From: Spirochaetia bacterium | GTDB lineage: Bacteria > Spirochaetota > UBA4802 > UBA5550 | Assembly: GCA_009885955.1 (NCBI GenBank) | Contig: VFJS01000116.1 | Location: forward strand, 1 to 37,786 | Direction: 5' to 3' | DNA: 37,786 bases | Shown here: piece after piece, positions 25,865-35,056 of the stretch | Position numbering within the stretch: the stretch's first letter is position 1 | Layout of the letters: every line of letters begins with the position of its first letter | Program-made: the position numbers and the translations under genes | The notes under the pieces: generated by a model | Databases searched by the model: none | Seen by the model: only the letters and a program-made list of their open reading frames with translations | What the model was told of the DNA's origin: nothing

Positions 25865-26857
25865 ATGAACAGCAGCGGAATAATCGGTCATGCCAGGCAG
25901 ATGAGGATGATAAGCGCAATGCTGAAAAACGGCATGGTGCCCCAGGCCCTGCTTTTTACCGGGATTGACGGCATCGGGAAGAGGCTTGCGGCAAAGAGGC
26001 TCCTGGCAGCGTTTTTCTGCGGAGCAGGGGATCCGCCCTGCCTGGCCTGTACTGCCTGCAGGCAGGTTTCAAACGAGACCCATCCCGACATGATAGTTTT
26101 AAGCCCCAATGAAAAGGGGGTAATTCCCATAGGGGAGATGACCGGGAGGGAGACCGGTACGGTGAGGTGGATGATCGGCAGGCTTTCAAGGATGGCTGTC
26201 TCCGGGGGGTATGGCGTAATCATCAGCGGGATCGATAGAATTTCCAGGGAGGGAGAAATTGCCCTTCTGAAAACAATAGAGGAACCGCCAGCCGGGACAC
26301 ATATCATCATGCTGGCATCCAATAAAAGTGAAATCCTCCCTACGATCGTTTCCAGGTGCACCGAGATCCATTTTTCTCCTCTTAAAGACAATGAGGTGCG
26401 TGAAGTGCTTGATGCCGCCGGAGCGGTGTATGAAAGCGATGCGATATCAGTGTTTTCCGGCGGTTCCGTTGAGGCGGCCATGAAACTTGCGGGCGGTGAG
26501 GTATTAAAGGGGATAAGGGGCATCTGCGCTGAGATTTCCGGCTTTTTAAACAGCCCCGGCCGCCTGAATCTGGATCTGAATCCGCTGCTCAGGACAATTG
26601 ATGAATCTTTTCTTTTAACGGTGCTTATCAATATTTACCGGGCGCATCTGGCCGCCGTTGTCAGGGGGGAGGATTTCGGCAGAATACTTCCCGGTTCTGA
26701 AATTCATGATGAGCAGAAGGTCAGAAGTCTTATTAAAATTCTTCTTGCCCTTTTCAGGGGGCTAAATTTTAATATTAATTTCAGAAATTCCTTCAAGGGG
26801 ATGCTCTATTCTCTTGCTGAAGGGGGGGCGGATGAATTTTTACCGGATTTTATATAA
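25865..26857 (+). CDS. holB: DNA polymerase III delta' subunit
   Basis: The 330-residue clamp-loader subunit that, with delta and tau/gamma, opens the sliding clamp. The AAA+ fold starts at about 20. The P-loop is GIDGIGKR (33-40), with Arg replacing the usual Ser/Thr, as often in non-ATP-binding delta'. The zinc-binding cysteines Cys52, Cys59, Cys62 and Cys65 are present, as are HPDMIVLSP, KTIEEPP and SNKSEILPTIVSRC (SRC motif). It follows yaaR by 19 bp in the same operon and is followed by repeat copy 2. Confidence 0.95.
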   Translation: MNSSGIIGHARQMRMISAMLKNGMVPQALLFTGIDGIGKRLAAKRLLAAFFCGAGDPPCLACTACRQVSNETHPDMIVLSPNEKGVIPIGEMTGRETGTVRWMIGRLSRMAVSGGYGVIISGIDRISREGEIALLKTIEEPPAGTHIIMLASNKSEILPTIVSRCTEIHFSPLKDNEVREVLDAAGAVYESDAISVFSGGSVEAAMKLAGGEVLKGIRGICAEISGFLNSPGRLNLDLNPLLRTIDESFLLTVLINIYRAHLAAVVRGEDFGRILPGSEIHDEQKVRSLIKILLALFRGLNFNINFRNSFKGMLYSLAEGGADEFLPDFI

Positions 26858-26876
26858 ACAAATTGATTTAAAGGCA

Positions 26877-26993
26877 GCCACAGAGACACTGAGGCACAGA
26901 GGATGATATAATTTAGCATCAATATTTTTTAAAAGTTAAATCAAAATTTTAAAAATTTATTAATATTTCTCTGTGTCTCTGCGCCTCTGTGGC
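26877..26993. repeat. Octamer-armed inverted repeat, copy 2
   Basis: Left arm 26877-26902 and right arm 26969-26993 each consist of three 8-bp units of the NCACNGAG type (left CCACAGAG, ACACTGAG, GCACAGAG; right reads as the reverse complement pattern CTCTGTGT, CTCTGCGC, CTCTGTGG). The 66-bp centre is AT-rich. It lies between holB and ricT, 20 bp after the holB stop. Confidence 0.88.
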
Positions 26994-27105
26994 AAATATT
27001 CCTTTTTATTTTTTTCGATTTTTCTAATAGATGTGGTAAAGGATGATTCACACAGATACAGGACTCAAGGCAACAGCAAATTTTATAATACGGGTATACT
27101 GATAT

Positions 27106-27972
27106 ATGGAAGTCACGGCAGTAAAACTTAGAAACAGCTACCAGATGTGTTACGCGGACTGTAACAATCTTTTTATAAAGGGGTGCAGCATGTGCATCCT
27201 GGAAACAGAGCATGGGATTGACATCGGTAAGGTGGTGAAGAAGAAGGCAGGGGCTTCCGGAACCCCGATGGAGGTGACCGGAAAGATAATCCGGAGGGTC
27301 ACCGATGAGGACCTGACAAAAATTCCCGAAATCGAGTCGATTGAAAAAAAGGCCTTTATTGCCTGCAGGGAAAAGGCAAAGGGGAAGGGCCTTGACATGA
27401 AGCTTGTCTCGGTAAAATGCCTCTTTGACAGGACAAAAATAATTTTCTATTTTGTGGCCGAAAGCCGCATAGATTTCAGGGAACTCGTCAGGGAACTGGC
27501 TTCTGTTTTTAGAACCAGGATTGAGATGAGGCAGATAGGAGTGAGGGACGAGGCCAGGCTTGTGGGCGGTTTCGGGCAGTGCGGCAGGGAATACTGCTGC
27601 TGCCATCAGAAGGACGACTTTGAGCCTGTATCGATAAAGATGGCCAAGGAACAGAACCTCAACCTTAACTCCCTGAAAATTTCCGGTATGTGCGGCAGGC
27701 TCCTGTGCTGCCTGGGATATGAATATTCTGTCTACAGGGAGATCAACAGGGAACTGCCCAAGCCCGGGGCGCAGATAAAATCCCCCAAAAAAACATACAC
27801 CGTGGACTCGGTGGATACTATCACCGAGAGCATAACCATCCGGGACGGCGTCAGGGTCATACGGATATCTAAAAATGACGTCACAAAGGAGAATAACGCC
27901 TATTTCATGAGCGAAGAGGCGGAACTAAGGATTTTTACCGAGGAGGAAAACCCCGAAGGCTTCAGAAACTGA
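27106..27972 (+). CDS. ricT: PSP1-domain protein RicT (YaaT)
   Basis: 288 residues, homologous to YaaT/RicT, which in Bacillus forms an Fe-S complex with RicA and RicF that affects mRNA maturation. The PSP1 region has the cysteine-rich hallmark CGREYCCCHQ (Cys159, 164, 165, 166) and CGRLLCCLGYEY (Cys196, 201, 202), which fit cluster binding. The beta-rich C-terminus runs from KSPKKTYTVDSVDTI to IRISKNDV. No ricA or ricF is in the window. The start is ATG 27106, and a TATAAT at 27084-27089 without a good -35 lies just upstream. It follows holB across repeat copy 2 and precedes metG. Confidence 0.94.
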   Translation: MEVTAVKLRNSYQMCYADCNNLFIKGCSMCILETEHGIDIGKVVKKKAGASGTPMEVTGKIIRRVTDEDLTKIPEIESIEKKAFIACREKAKGKGLDMKLVSVKCLFDRTKIIFYFVAESRIDFRELVRELASVFRTRIEMRQIGVRDEARLVGGFGQCGREYCCCHQKDDFEPVSIKMAKEQNLNLNSLKISGMCGRLLCCLGYEYSVYREINRELPKPGAQIKSPKKTYTVDSVDTITESITIRDGVRVIRISKNDVTKENNAYFMSEEAELRIFTEEENPEGFRN

Positions 27973-28000
27973 TTTCAATTTTGCTTTGCCGAGGATTTCT

Positions 28001-29950
28001 ATGGAAAAAAAATTTTATGTAACAACGCCCATATACTATGTCAATGCCGAGCCGCACATCGGCCATGCCTATACAACCATACTCGCGGATTTCATGAAAC
28101 GGTTTTATGCCATGCTCGGGTATGATACCTATTTTCTCACCGGCACCGATGAACATGGAGACAAGATATGTGAGGCTGCAAAAAACCGCAACTCCTCCCC
28201 CCGGGAATATGCCGACATGATAAGCGGCCTTTTCAGAAAAACCTGGAAGGATATGGAGATGGCCAATGACGATTTTATCCGCACTACGGAGGAGAGGCAT
28301 AGGTCGGTGGTGCAGGGCATTCTCCAGAAAGTGTACGACAGCGGAGACATCTATTTCGGCGCCTATGGAGGATATTACTGTGTCGGCTGCGAAAGGTTTT
28401 TCACCGAAAAAGAGATGGTCGAAGGGATGTGCCCGGATCACAGGAAACCGCTGAGCTTTATAGAAGAAAAAAATTATTTTTTCAAGATGAGTAAATACCA
28501 GGATTGGCTTATTGCCCATATCCAGGAGAACCCGGATTTCATAAGGCCCGAGCGCTATAAAAACGAGGTCCTCTCCATGCTGAGGAGCGAGGAGCTTACT
28601 GACCTCTGCATTTCCAGGCCAATATCAAGGCTGAGCTGGGGAATACCGCTCCCCTTTGATGACAAGTATGTCTCCTATGTCTGGTTCGACGCGCTCATAA
28701 ATTATGTCAGCGCCCTTGGCTACCCGGACGGGGAAAAGTTCCGCGCATACTGGCCGGTATCGCAGCACATCATTGCCAAGGACATTGTAAAGCAGCACGG
28801 CATTTTCTGGCCGACAATGCTGAAGGCGGCAGGCATAGAACCGTTCCGCAATCTCAATGTCCATGGCTACTGGAAGATGGATGAATCGAAGATGTCCAAA
28901 TCCATCGGGAATGTCGTAACGCCGTCGGGGCTGATGAATAAATACGGGAACGAACAGTTGAGATATTTTTTTCTCAGGGAGATGACCTTCGGCCTGGACG
29001 CCAGGTTTTCCGAGGACCTGATTGTCGACAGGGTCAACTATGACCTGGCAAACGACCTGGGAAACCTGATAAACAGGACCTTCAACATGGATGAAAAGTA
29101 TTTTGCCGGGGAGATCCCCGTCTTTTATGATGAGTTCCCCGAAGACCGCCCCAGGCTCCTTGAAAAACTGAGGGAATGCGGTACCAGGTACATTGAATCG
29201 GCAAAAAAATTCCAGACCAGCACCGGCCTGGAAGCTCTCTGGGAATTTATACGGGTTCTGAACAAGTATATTGACGAGAAGAAACCCTGGGAAGCCGCAC
29301 GTGAGATCGATAAAAGGAGGCTCTCTTCAATGATCAGGAACCTTCTGGAAGCCATCTCCGGCGTAATGATACTCCTTTCACCTGTGCTTATCCATTCATC
29401 GCGCAAGGTGATTGAAGCGCTGGGGATGAAAGGATTTCCGGCTGATGTGGAGGATGCCTTCACCTTCGGCCTCCTGGAATCGGGGAGAACGATACAGAGG
29501 ACTGAAATACTTTTTCCGAAGATTGAGATAGAAAAAGAGGGCGAAACTCCGGTGAAAAAAGTTGAAAAAACAGAAGCACGGAGCGGGAAAAAGGAGGATA
29601 AAGGGGATGATGCCATGGAAGGCCTCGTTGACATAAAGGACTTTGCCCTGGTCGATATACGCGTGGCAAAAGTCCTTGAAGCGTCGAAGGTTGAAGGATC
29701 GGACAAACTCCTTGAGCTAAGGGTTGACTCGGGCCTTGATGAAAGGACGATAATCGCCGGGATAGCGAAATTTTATGAGCCCGATTACATCAGGGGCAAA
29801 AAGATCCTCCTTGTGGCCAACCTTAAACCCGCGGTTATATTTAAGAAAAAATCAAACGGCATGCTCCTTGCTGCGAAGGAGGGGAAGGATGGCAGGCCCG
29901 TGCTCATTGAAATCGACGACAGTATCCCTGTCGGATCCAGGCTGGGATAA
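28001..29950 (+). CDS. metG: Methionyl-tRNA synthetase with C-terminal tRNA-binding domain
   Basis: Charges tRNA-Met with methionine. 649 residues. The class I HIGH motif is PHIGHAY (18-24). The zinc-knuckle region has YYCVGCERF and later GMCPDH. KMSKS is at about 297-301 (ESKMSKSIGN). Residues from about 530 are a linker rich in Lys/Glu, then a Trbp111-like tRNA-binding domain (VDIKDFALVDIRVAKVLEASKVEGS). Start ATG 28001 has GAGG 6 nt upstream; an upstream in-frame TTG is rejected. It lies 28 bp after ricT and 9 bp before a phosphodiesterase, an order recalling metS-yabD in Bacillus. Confidence 0.97.
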   Translation: MEKKFYVTTPIYYVNAEPHIGHAYTTILADFMKRFYAMLGYDTYFLTGTDEHGDKICEAAKNRNSSPREYADMISGLFRKTWKDMEMANDDFIRTTEERHRSVVQGILQKVYDSGDIYFGAYGGYYCVGCERFFTEKEMVEGMCPDHRKPLSFIEEKNYFFKMSKYQDWLIAHIQENPDFIRPERYKNEVLSMLRSEELTDLCISRPISRLSWGIPLPFDDKYVSYVWFDALINYVSALGYPDGEKFRAYWPVSQHIIAKDIVKQHGIFWPTMLKAAGIEPFRNLNVHGYWKMDESKMSKSIGNVVTPSGLMNKYGNEQLRYFFLREMTFGLDARFSEDLIVDRVNYDLANDLGNLINRTFNMDEKYFAGEIPVFYDEFPEDRPRLLEKLRECGTRYIESAKKFQTSTGLEALWEFIRVLNKYIDEKKPWEAAREIDKRRLSSMIRNLLEAISGVMILLSPVLIHSSRKVIEALGMKGFPADVEDAFTFGLLESGRTIQRTEILFPKIEIEKEGETPVKKVEKTEARSGKKEDKGDDAMEGLVDIKDFALVDIRVAKVLEASKVEGSDKLLELRVDSGLDERTIIAGIAKFYEPDYIRGKKILLVANLKPAVIFKKKSNGMLLAAKEGKDGRPVLIEIDDSIPVGSRLG

Positions 29951-29959
29951 CGGCTGAAG

Positions 29960-30442
29960 ATGAAAATAGGAATAATTTCGGACACACACAACAATATTGA
30001 GCTTACAAAAAAAGCCGTGGATATATTCAGGGAAAAAAAAATCGACATACTTGTCCATGCCGGTGATTTTACATCACCCAGGATGATAGAATTTTTCAAG
30101 GACTTCTCATGCAGATTTGTTCTGGGAAACGGCGATCTGGACATTGAAGAGATGTCCAGGGAGTGCAGAAAATACGGCATTGATGAAATAAAAGCCATAT
30201 GCGCCTTCGAGGCCGACGGTAAAAAATTCATTGTTTTTCACGGGAATGATGTGAGTATGTTCAGGGATGCAATCCAATCGGAAAATTTCGACTACATAAT
30301 AAAGGGGCATACCCACCATTTTGAAAATTACCTGTCGAACAAAACCAGGATAATCAACCCCGGCGCCCTGTACAGCACCGACGAATGCTCAGTGGCAATT
30401 CTCAACACCGAAACGGACAAAGTGCAGATGATCAAGGTTTAA
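29960..30442 (+). CDS. MJ0936/YfcE-family metallophosphoesterase
   Basis: A 160-residue calcineurin-like phosphodiesterase with the dinuclear-metal ligands in order: Asp8 and His10 (IISDTHNN), Asp36 (HAGDF), Asn57 (GNGD), His94 (FHGND), His117 and His119 (GHTHH). Members hydrolyse phosphodiesters such as cyclic nucleotides or phosphate ester metabolites; substrate is not evident. The start is 9 bp after metG, so it is probably co-transcribed. Repeat copy 3 follows. Confidence 0.93.
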   Translation: MKIGIISDTHNNIELTKKAVDIFREKKIDILVHAGDFTSPRMIEFFKDFSCRFVLGNGDLDIEEMSRECRKYGIDEIKAICAFEADGKKFIVFHGNDVSMFRDAIQSENFDYIIKGHTHHFENYLSNKTRIINPGALYSTDECSVAILNTETDKVQMIKV

Positions 30443-30476
30443 TGAAATTTCTCAGTGGAGATATCTAAGAAAGCCA

Positions 30477-30621
30477 GCCACAGAGACACTGAGGCACGGA
30501 GTTTGTCTTAATGCAGAATTAATATGATTTATACATTATAGTGTATGTCAGAATTTTGATTATTATGTATTAAATTCTGAATTTTTACTGCAATTTCTCA
30601 GTGGCTCTGCGACTCTGTGGC
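30477..30621. repeat. Octamer-armed inverted repeat, copy 3
   Basis: Left arm 30477-30501 (CCACAGAG, ACACTGAG, GCACGGAG) and right arm 30597-30621 (CTCAGTGG, CTCTGCGA, CTCTGTGG), each three 8-bp units. The 95-bp centre is AT-rich. It fills the convergent gap between the phosphodiesterase and parB, where a bidirectional terminator would be expected. Confidence 0.88.
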
Positions 30622-30692
30622 AAAATTTTTTTTGTTTTTGGTCAACCCTAAAATTAATGCATGTTGGAAATAAGGAATGTCAAATAATCCGG

Positions 30693-31562
30693 TTATTTTA
30701 ATAGATCTATAATCCTTTCGAAGTCGTCAAGGGAGTAGTAGCTGATCTCGATCCTCCCCCTGGAGCCGGAATGTTTTATTTCAACCTTGGTCCCGAGTAT
30801 GGAAACCAGGGATTCCTCCATTTTCCGTATGTGGGCCTCTTTTAAACTTTTTTTGCCGCCGGCGGATCTTTCCTGCGTGCCGTTTTCTATTAGAAACTTT
30901 TCAACGGCCCTTACCGAGAGCCCTTTCTCAACGATTTCATCATAGAGCTTTTTCTGTTTGGCCGCGCCCGTTACCGACAGCAGCAGCTTGGCATGCCCCA
31001 CTGAGATATTCCCGCCTGAGAGGCCGTCCTGTATCTCGTCCGGGAGGTTCAGGAGCCTGAGTGAATTTGCAATGGTTGCCCTGTCCTTGCCCGTGCGGTC
31101 GGCAATGTCGTTCTGCTTCAGCTTGAACCTGTTGACGAGGACCTTGTATGCCCTGGCCTCTTCAATGGGGTCCAGGTCGGAGCGCTGTATGTTTTCAATG
31201 AGGGACATGGTGTACTGCTTCTCCTCATCAGCCTCTATCACTATGGTCCTGATCTTCTTTAATCCGGCGAGCTTGACCGCGCGGAGCCTTCTTTCGCCGG
31301 CGATGACCATGTAGCCGTCATCCTTTTTTCTCACGATAATCGGCTGGATGAGCCCCACCGATTTTATGGACTCCGAGAGCTCCTCTATGGCTTTCTCATC
31401 GAAATGCGTCCTTGGCTGTTCGGGATTTGCCTTTACCTGGTCCACGTCCATATCAAAAATCCGGTCGGCGTTGCTGACAACCACCTGCTCTATCTCTTCG
31501 GTGAAGGAGGGGGTCGAGGATATGATAGCGCCCAGCCCCTTTCCAAGGACTCTTTTAGCCAT
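30693..31562 (-). CDS. parB: Chromosome partition protein ParB
   Basis: 289 residues. ParB binds parS centromere sites and forms partition complexes with ParA. The CTP-binding/ParB-N region contains [13 protein letters not shown] and [22 protein letters not shown]. The helix-turn-helix follows ([25 protein letters not shown]), and the C-terminal dimerisation end is short and charged. Its start overlaps the parA stop by 8 bp (ATGGCTAA), which suggests translational coupling. I found no clear parS palindrome (TGTTTCACGTGAAACA) in the window. Confidence 0.96.
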   Translation of the reverse strand: MAKRVLGKGLGAIISSTPSFTEEIEQVVVSNADRIFDMDVDQVKANPEQPRTHFDEKAIEELSESIKSVGLIQPIIVRKKDDGYMVIAGERRLRAVKLAGLKKIRTIVIEADEEKQYTMSLIENIQRSDLDPIEEARAYKVLVNRFKLKQNDIADRTGKDRATIANSLRLLNLPDEIQDGLSGGNISVGHAKLLLSVTGAAKQKKLYDEIVEKGLSVRAVEKFLIENGTQERSAGGKKSLKEAHIRKMEESLVSILGTKVEIKHSGSRGRIEISYYSLDDFERIIDLLK

Positions 31563-32316
31563 TTCTGATCACCTCATCGGCAAGTTTTTCATAGGTAATA
31601 CTCCCGGGGCTGTGGCGGTCATAGAGGCTTATGGGTTTTCCGAAAGAAGGTGCCTCGGAGAGTTTCACATTTCTCGGAATGATGGAATCAAAGACCTTGT
31701 CCTTGAAGTATTCTTTTACGTCATTTACAACCTGGTTGGCCAGGTTTGTCCTGGAATCATACATGGTGAGCACAACCCCTTCGATTTTAAGCGACCTGTT
31801 GAGCCCTTCCTGCACCATGGCAATTATCTTCAACAGCTGGCTGAGGCCCTCCAGGGCATAATATTCGCACTGGAGCGGAATCATTACGGAATCTGCAGCC
31901 ACGAGGCTGTTCAGGGTGAGTATGCCCAGCGAAGGGGGGCAGTCGATTAAAATGTAGTGGTAGCTGTCCCTGATTTTTTTCAGGAATCTTTTTAAAATGA
32001 ACTCATTCCCCTCCCTGTTCAGGAGCTCCACCTGCGCCCCTGAGAGGTGTATGTTTGACGGGATGATATCGAGATTTTCGATGTCTGTTTTAAATATGGC
32101 CCTTTCAATGGGGACTTCGCTTATAAGTACTTCGTAAATAGTGGTGTTTATCTCCTCAGCGTTCAGGCCTATGCCGAATCCCGCGTTCCCCTGGGGGTCT
32201 ATGTCAATGATAAGGACGTGCTTTCCTTTCATGGCAAGAAAGGCGGCCAGGTTAACGGTGGTAGTAGTTTTACCTACTCCCCCCTTCTGGTTGGATATGG
32301 AAATGACTCTCCCCAT
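31555..32316 (-). CDS. parA: Chromosome partition ATPase ParA/Soj
   Basis: 253 residues with Walker [29 protein letters not shown] and [17 protein letters not shown]. It lies immediately upstream of parB, as expected for the chromosomal pair. Start ATG 32316 (MGRVIS) follows GGGGTGA at a good distance; an open frame to 32346 adds an unlikely leader. It differs from the chemotaxis-operon ParA-like protein at many positions, so the two are separate paralogues. Confidence 0.95.
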   Translation of the reverse strand: MGRVISISNQKGGVGKTTTTVNLAAFLAMKGKHVLIIDIDPQGNAGFGIGLNAEEINTTIYEVLISEVPIERAIFKTDIENLDIIPSNIHLSGAQVELLNREGNEFILKRFLKKIRDSYHYILIDCPPSLGILTLNSLVAADSVMIPLQCEYYALEGLSQLLKIIAMVQEGLNRSLKIEGVVLTMYDSRTNLANQVVNDVKEYFKDKVFDSIIPRNVKLSEAPSFGKPISLYDRHSPGSITYEKLADEVIRNG

Positions 32317-32351
32317 CAATTCACCCCGGTATATTATATGAAACAAAAGAT

Positions 32352-32380
32352 ATTATATACGATTCAGTTAACTGTATAAA
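32352..32380 (-). promoter_or_regulatory. Candidate parAB promoter
   Basis: Read on the minus strand: TTTATA (32375-32380), 17 bp, perfect TATAAT (32352-32357), about 36 bp before the parA ATG. A 10-bp palindrome CAGTTAACTG (32365-32374) lies in the spacer. Repeat copy 4 starts 8 bp upstream of the -35. Confidence 0.5.
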
Positions 32381-32387
32381 AAAAGCA

Positions 32388-32531
32388 GCCACAGGGACAC
32401 AGAGGCGCAGAGCAGGTTTAAAATTACAACCAAAATTATTTATCTGCAAGGCAGCTCCAATATATTGATGTGCAAATTCTAAATTAAGCATACAAAACTA
32501 TAATTTCTCCGTGTCTCTGAGCCTCTGTGGC
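32388..32531. repeat. Octamer-armed inverted repeat, copy 4
   Basis: Left arm 32388-32412 (CCACAGGG, ACACAGAG, GCGCAGAG) and right arm 32507-32531 (CTCCGTGT, CTCTGAGC, CTCTGTGG), three 8-bp units each. The 94-bp AT-rich centre has no coding sign. It sits in the divergent region between parA and the large lipoprotein. The right flank reads ...AGAATTTTTTT-like, as in copies 2 and 3. Confidence 0.88.
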
Positions 32532-32893
32532 AGAATTTTTTTCAGATTTTTTGACAATATCATGTTCATTTCTGCAGCATGTAACATTACAAAATCCAGA
32601 ATTACCCTGTCAGCGCAAGAACTTTTCAATAAAAAATTGATTAATTAAATGTAAAAATGACCACTGGAACCAAATATCTGATAAAATCAGGGCTTTTGCC
32701 GGGTTGATATAATTTTAATCATCTTCAATCCTATTTAATCACTTTTAATTGACATTTTTGTTGCATTAAATTATCTTATTAATTGTATATGTTTTTATTA
32801 ACTGCCGGGATATTTTATATACCGGCACATCAAAAATCGTAAAAAAATGTAATTTTTTCGGTTTGAATTTTTTTATATATTTTGGAGGAACAG
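32532..32893 (+). promoter_or_regulatory. AT-rich leader with promoter and 25-bp dyad for the large lipoprotein
   Basis: A promoter match of TTGACA (32749-32754), 17 bp, TATCTT (32772-32777) lies about 115 bp before the lipoprotein ATG. Downstream, 32803-32827 is a near-perfect dyad: TGCCGG (32803-32808) and CCGGCA (32822-32827) around ATAT-TTT-ATAT with one mismatched pair. It would fall at about +20 to +44 of the transcript, so it could be an operator or an RNA hairpin. The rest of the stretch (32532-32740) shows no recognisable feature. Confidence 0.5.
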
Positions 32894-34858
32894 ATGAAAC
32901 GGATAAAGCGGATAATATATTTTCTGATAATTTTAACCGGGGGCATAGGCCTGGCCGGATGCAATATCAGCTCGTCGGTGTTTAATATTCATGATAAGCT
33001 GGAAACTGTTGCAGGGAGCAAGATTCTGCTCAGCGGGAGTCTTTCAATTCCCGGTTCAACCACAGGTAAGAATATCATTACTTCTAAAGATATTCATAGC
33101 AGGGCTGTAGATTATACGGCCTACAAACTTTACTGTGTTACCTTTGAAGAGAGCCCGAGCTCTGCCAGCGGAGACGCTTTATCTTCCGGCGCATTTTCCC
33201 TCGACTTTCCTGGTGCAAGGAACACTGCTTTTGGATGCTTTATCTATAATACAAATGGGACTGCAACAACCACTGATGACACCATGGTCGCAACCATGGT
33301 ATTTGAGAATGCAAGTCAGTCCGGCATGAGTGGAGGAAGCCAGCAGCAGGGGCAGATAACCCTTACCGGCAGCGCTAATCTCGGGACCATAACAATTGAT
33401 TTGGAGAAAGGGACGGCAACAGTTGATATTACAAATGTCAAGCTTCAGGATTCTAATGATACCGCTGTAGTGGACACATCAAGTTTAAGTTCGGACACCC
33501 TCTTTGATTTTACAGGAACCTGGATTTTGGGGCCTTATAAAAATAACCTCCAATCAGACATGCCGCCCGGGTATTCCATAATGCTGCCATGCAGTACCTC
33601 CACGAATGGTGGTGGTGGTGGCGGGCCCTGTTTAACTGATGGTAAAGGCGGTATGAGCATCTTTTTAAGGAGGATTATGGGCCATGAATGGATATATAGC
33701 GGTTCTGAACAGGGAACATCAACTGACTATATTCTTGGGCATAACGGTAATATGGTATATGGAATTATGGTGTGGCAATCCATAGAAGCATTTGAAACCT
33801 GTGGGAGCGCAATTGGAGTCTCAATTGATGATGCAAAGAAGTATGGGCATATAAATTTTACCGGGTATGTGGACGGAACAACGGGTATAAATTCAGTAGT
33901 TCCTGCCTATTATACCATATCTTCTTCGACAAACTTTAACTGGACAAATGGAATTGTTACTTATGGGAATAGTACCGGGAGTACTACAAAGACTATTTTA
34001 GACGGCTGGAGAGTTGCTTCTGCTACGTCGAGTAATGATATGTGGGGTCAAATTATAGCTGGTGAGGTTTTTCAGGATCTTAATAGGAATGGATATCAGG
34101 ATGGTTTCGAACCTTTTGCCAATGGGTATATAATTGCTAAAGACCTATATGGTAATGTAATAAATCGGGGCCAATGGGATCAGTATAGTGGTTATCTCCT
34201 TAGCGGTTATAATCCGCTTTTTGCATCAAATACCACTTGGGATGGTGGTATATGGGGAATGTTAGCCACATCTACGATGAACTGTTCTGCTATTGCAACG
34301 CCAACATCTACAGAACCATATAAAATAGCACAGGCCCAGTGTTATGCGAATGCCTTCTGGAATCTCCCGTCAGATGATTCCAAACTCTGTTTAAAGGATA
34401 TGAGATTCAACTGGCGTTCAAATACGTATAATGATTATGTCAATGCAAACAGCGGCCCTCCCAAGCCGAGAACTATGATGGTGCTGGAAAAATTTATTTA
34501 TACGAGCCCAAAAAGCGGATCCTTCACCCAGGTAGAGCAGCGTGAGGAAAGTATTCAGTTTCAAGATATAACTGCACAGCAAAATAATAATCATAGATCG
34601 TTAAGCTGTCAGATACTGAATACCATGGAATTCAATCTCACCTTCGTCGATAGTAACACCATGATCGGGGACATGAAACAGACATCAGTACTTCTCGATA
34701 GAGATCCAAGAAGCGATCCGCTCTGTTCAGCAACTACCACTCCAGCATATTATGTAGAACAAAATAACAGTTCATCTACAATATCAAATTTCCATCTATA
34801 TGTTCTTGATAAGCTGAGAATTGGAGTACAACGGAATATGTTTACATTTATTAAGTAG
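32894..34858 (+). CDS. Large lipoprotein with SdrD_B-like calcium-site segment
   Basis: 654 residues. The lipobox is GLAGC (Cys23). The mature protein is rich in Ser, Thr, Asn and Gly and mostly beta. A segment at about 390-423 (GEVFQDLNRNGYQDGFEPF, then KDLYGNVI) resembles the SdrD_B repeat and an EF-hand-type Asp/Asn loop, so calcium binding is plausible. A run of six Gly (about 239-244) is encoded by a GGT-rich trinucleotide repeat. No catalytic motif is seen. The start is ATG 32894, with GGAGG 5 nt upstream; the TTG at 32882 is rejected. It has its own promoter and a strong terminator at 34880, so it is a single-gene unit. It probably faces the periplasm or cell exterior. Confidence 0.8.
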   Translation: MKRIKRIIYFLIILTGGIGLAGCNISSSVFNIHDKLETVAGSKILLSGSLSIPGSTTGKNIITSKDIHSRAVDYTAYKLYCVTFEESPSSASGDALSSGAFSLDFPGARNTAFGCFIYNTNGTATTTDDTMVATMVFENASQSGMSGGSQQQGQITLTGSANLGTITIDLEKGTATVDITNVKLQDSNDTAVVDTSSLSSDTLFDFTGTWILGPYKNNLQSDMPPGYSIMLPCSTSTNGGGGGGPCLTDGKGGMSIFLRRIMGHEWIYSGSEQGTSTDYILGHNGNMVYGIMVWQSIEAFETCGSAIGVSIDDAKKYGHINFTGYVDGTTGINSVVPAYYTISSSTNFNWTNGIVTYGNSTGSTTKTILDGWRVASATSSNDMWGQIIAGEVFQDLNRNGYQDGFEPFANGYIIAKDLYGNVINRGQWDQYSGYLLSGYNPLFASNTTWDGGIWGMLATSTMNCSAIATPTSTEPYKIAQAQCYANAFWNLPSDDSKLCLKDMRFNWRSNTYNDYVNANSGPPKPRTMMVLEKFIYTSPKSGSFTQVEQREESIQFQDITAQQNNNHRSLSCQILNTMEFNLTFVDSNTMIGDMKQTSVLLDRDPRSDPLCSATTTPAYYVEQNNSSSTISNFHLYVLDKLRIGVQRNMFTFIK

Positions 34859-34879
34859 TAGATTATTTATTAACAGTAG

Positions 34880-34920
34880 AATAAGAAAAGCGAAGAGTAT
34901 TTTCTTCGCTTTTCTTATTT
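34880..34920 (+). terminator. Intrinsic terminator of the large lipoprotein gene
   Basis: A perfect 16-bp inverted repeat (34880-34895 with 34904-34919, 8-nt loop) starts 22 bp after the stop codon. The right arm is T-rich, giving a U-rich RNA end. Confidence 0.75.
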
Positions 34921-35056
34921 GGTGTATGTCTGATAATGATGATTTGGGTCCCAGGCAAAGTAGATAGTATTGTTTAGTATAATTATGCAAAGAAACCCAT
35001 GGGGATGATGTTCAAGTTCAAAAAGGTGGGTAATTAGGAAAGAAAAAATTTTTATA
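34921..35056. other. Intergenic stretch, no feature recognised
   Basis: About 135 bp between the two terminators. No ORF, RNA or dyad could be identified here. Confidence 0.4.

Noticed and set aside
26941-27606. A 221-residue minus-strand open frame across repeat copy 2 and ricT
   Set aside because: It lies antisense to ricT, and its C-terminal end is just the translated repeat arm (the HRGAETQRN pattern). It has no domain and no ribosome site.
30700-32400. A parS site near parAB
   Set aside because: No match to the TGTTTCACGTGAAACA palindrome was found. A TTTCACATTT stretch inside parA is only a half-site.
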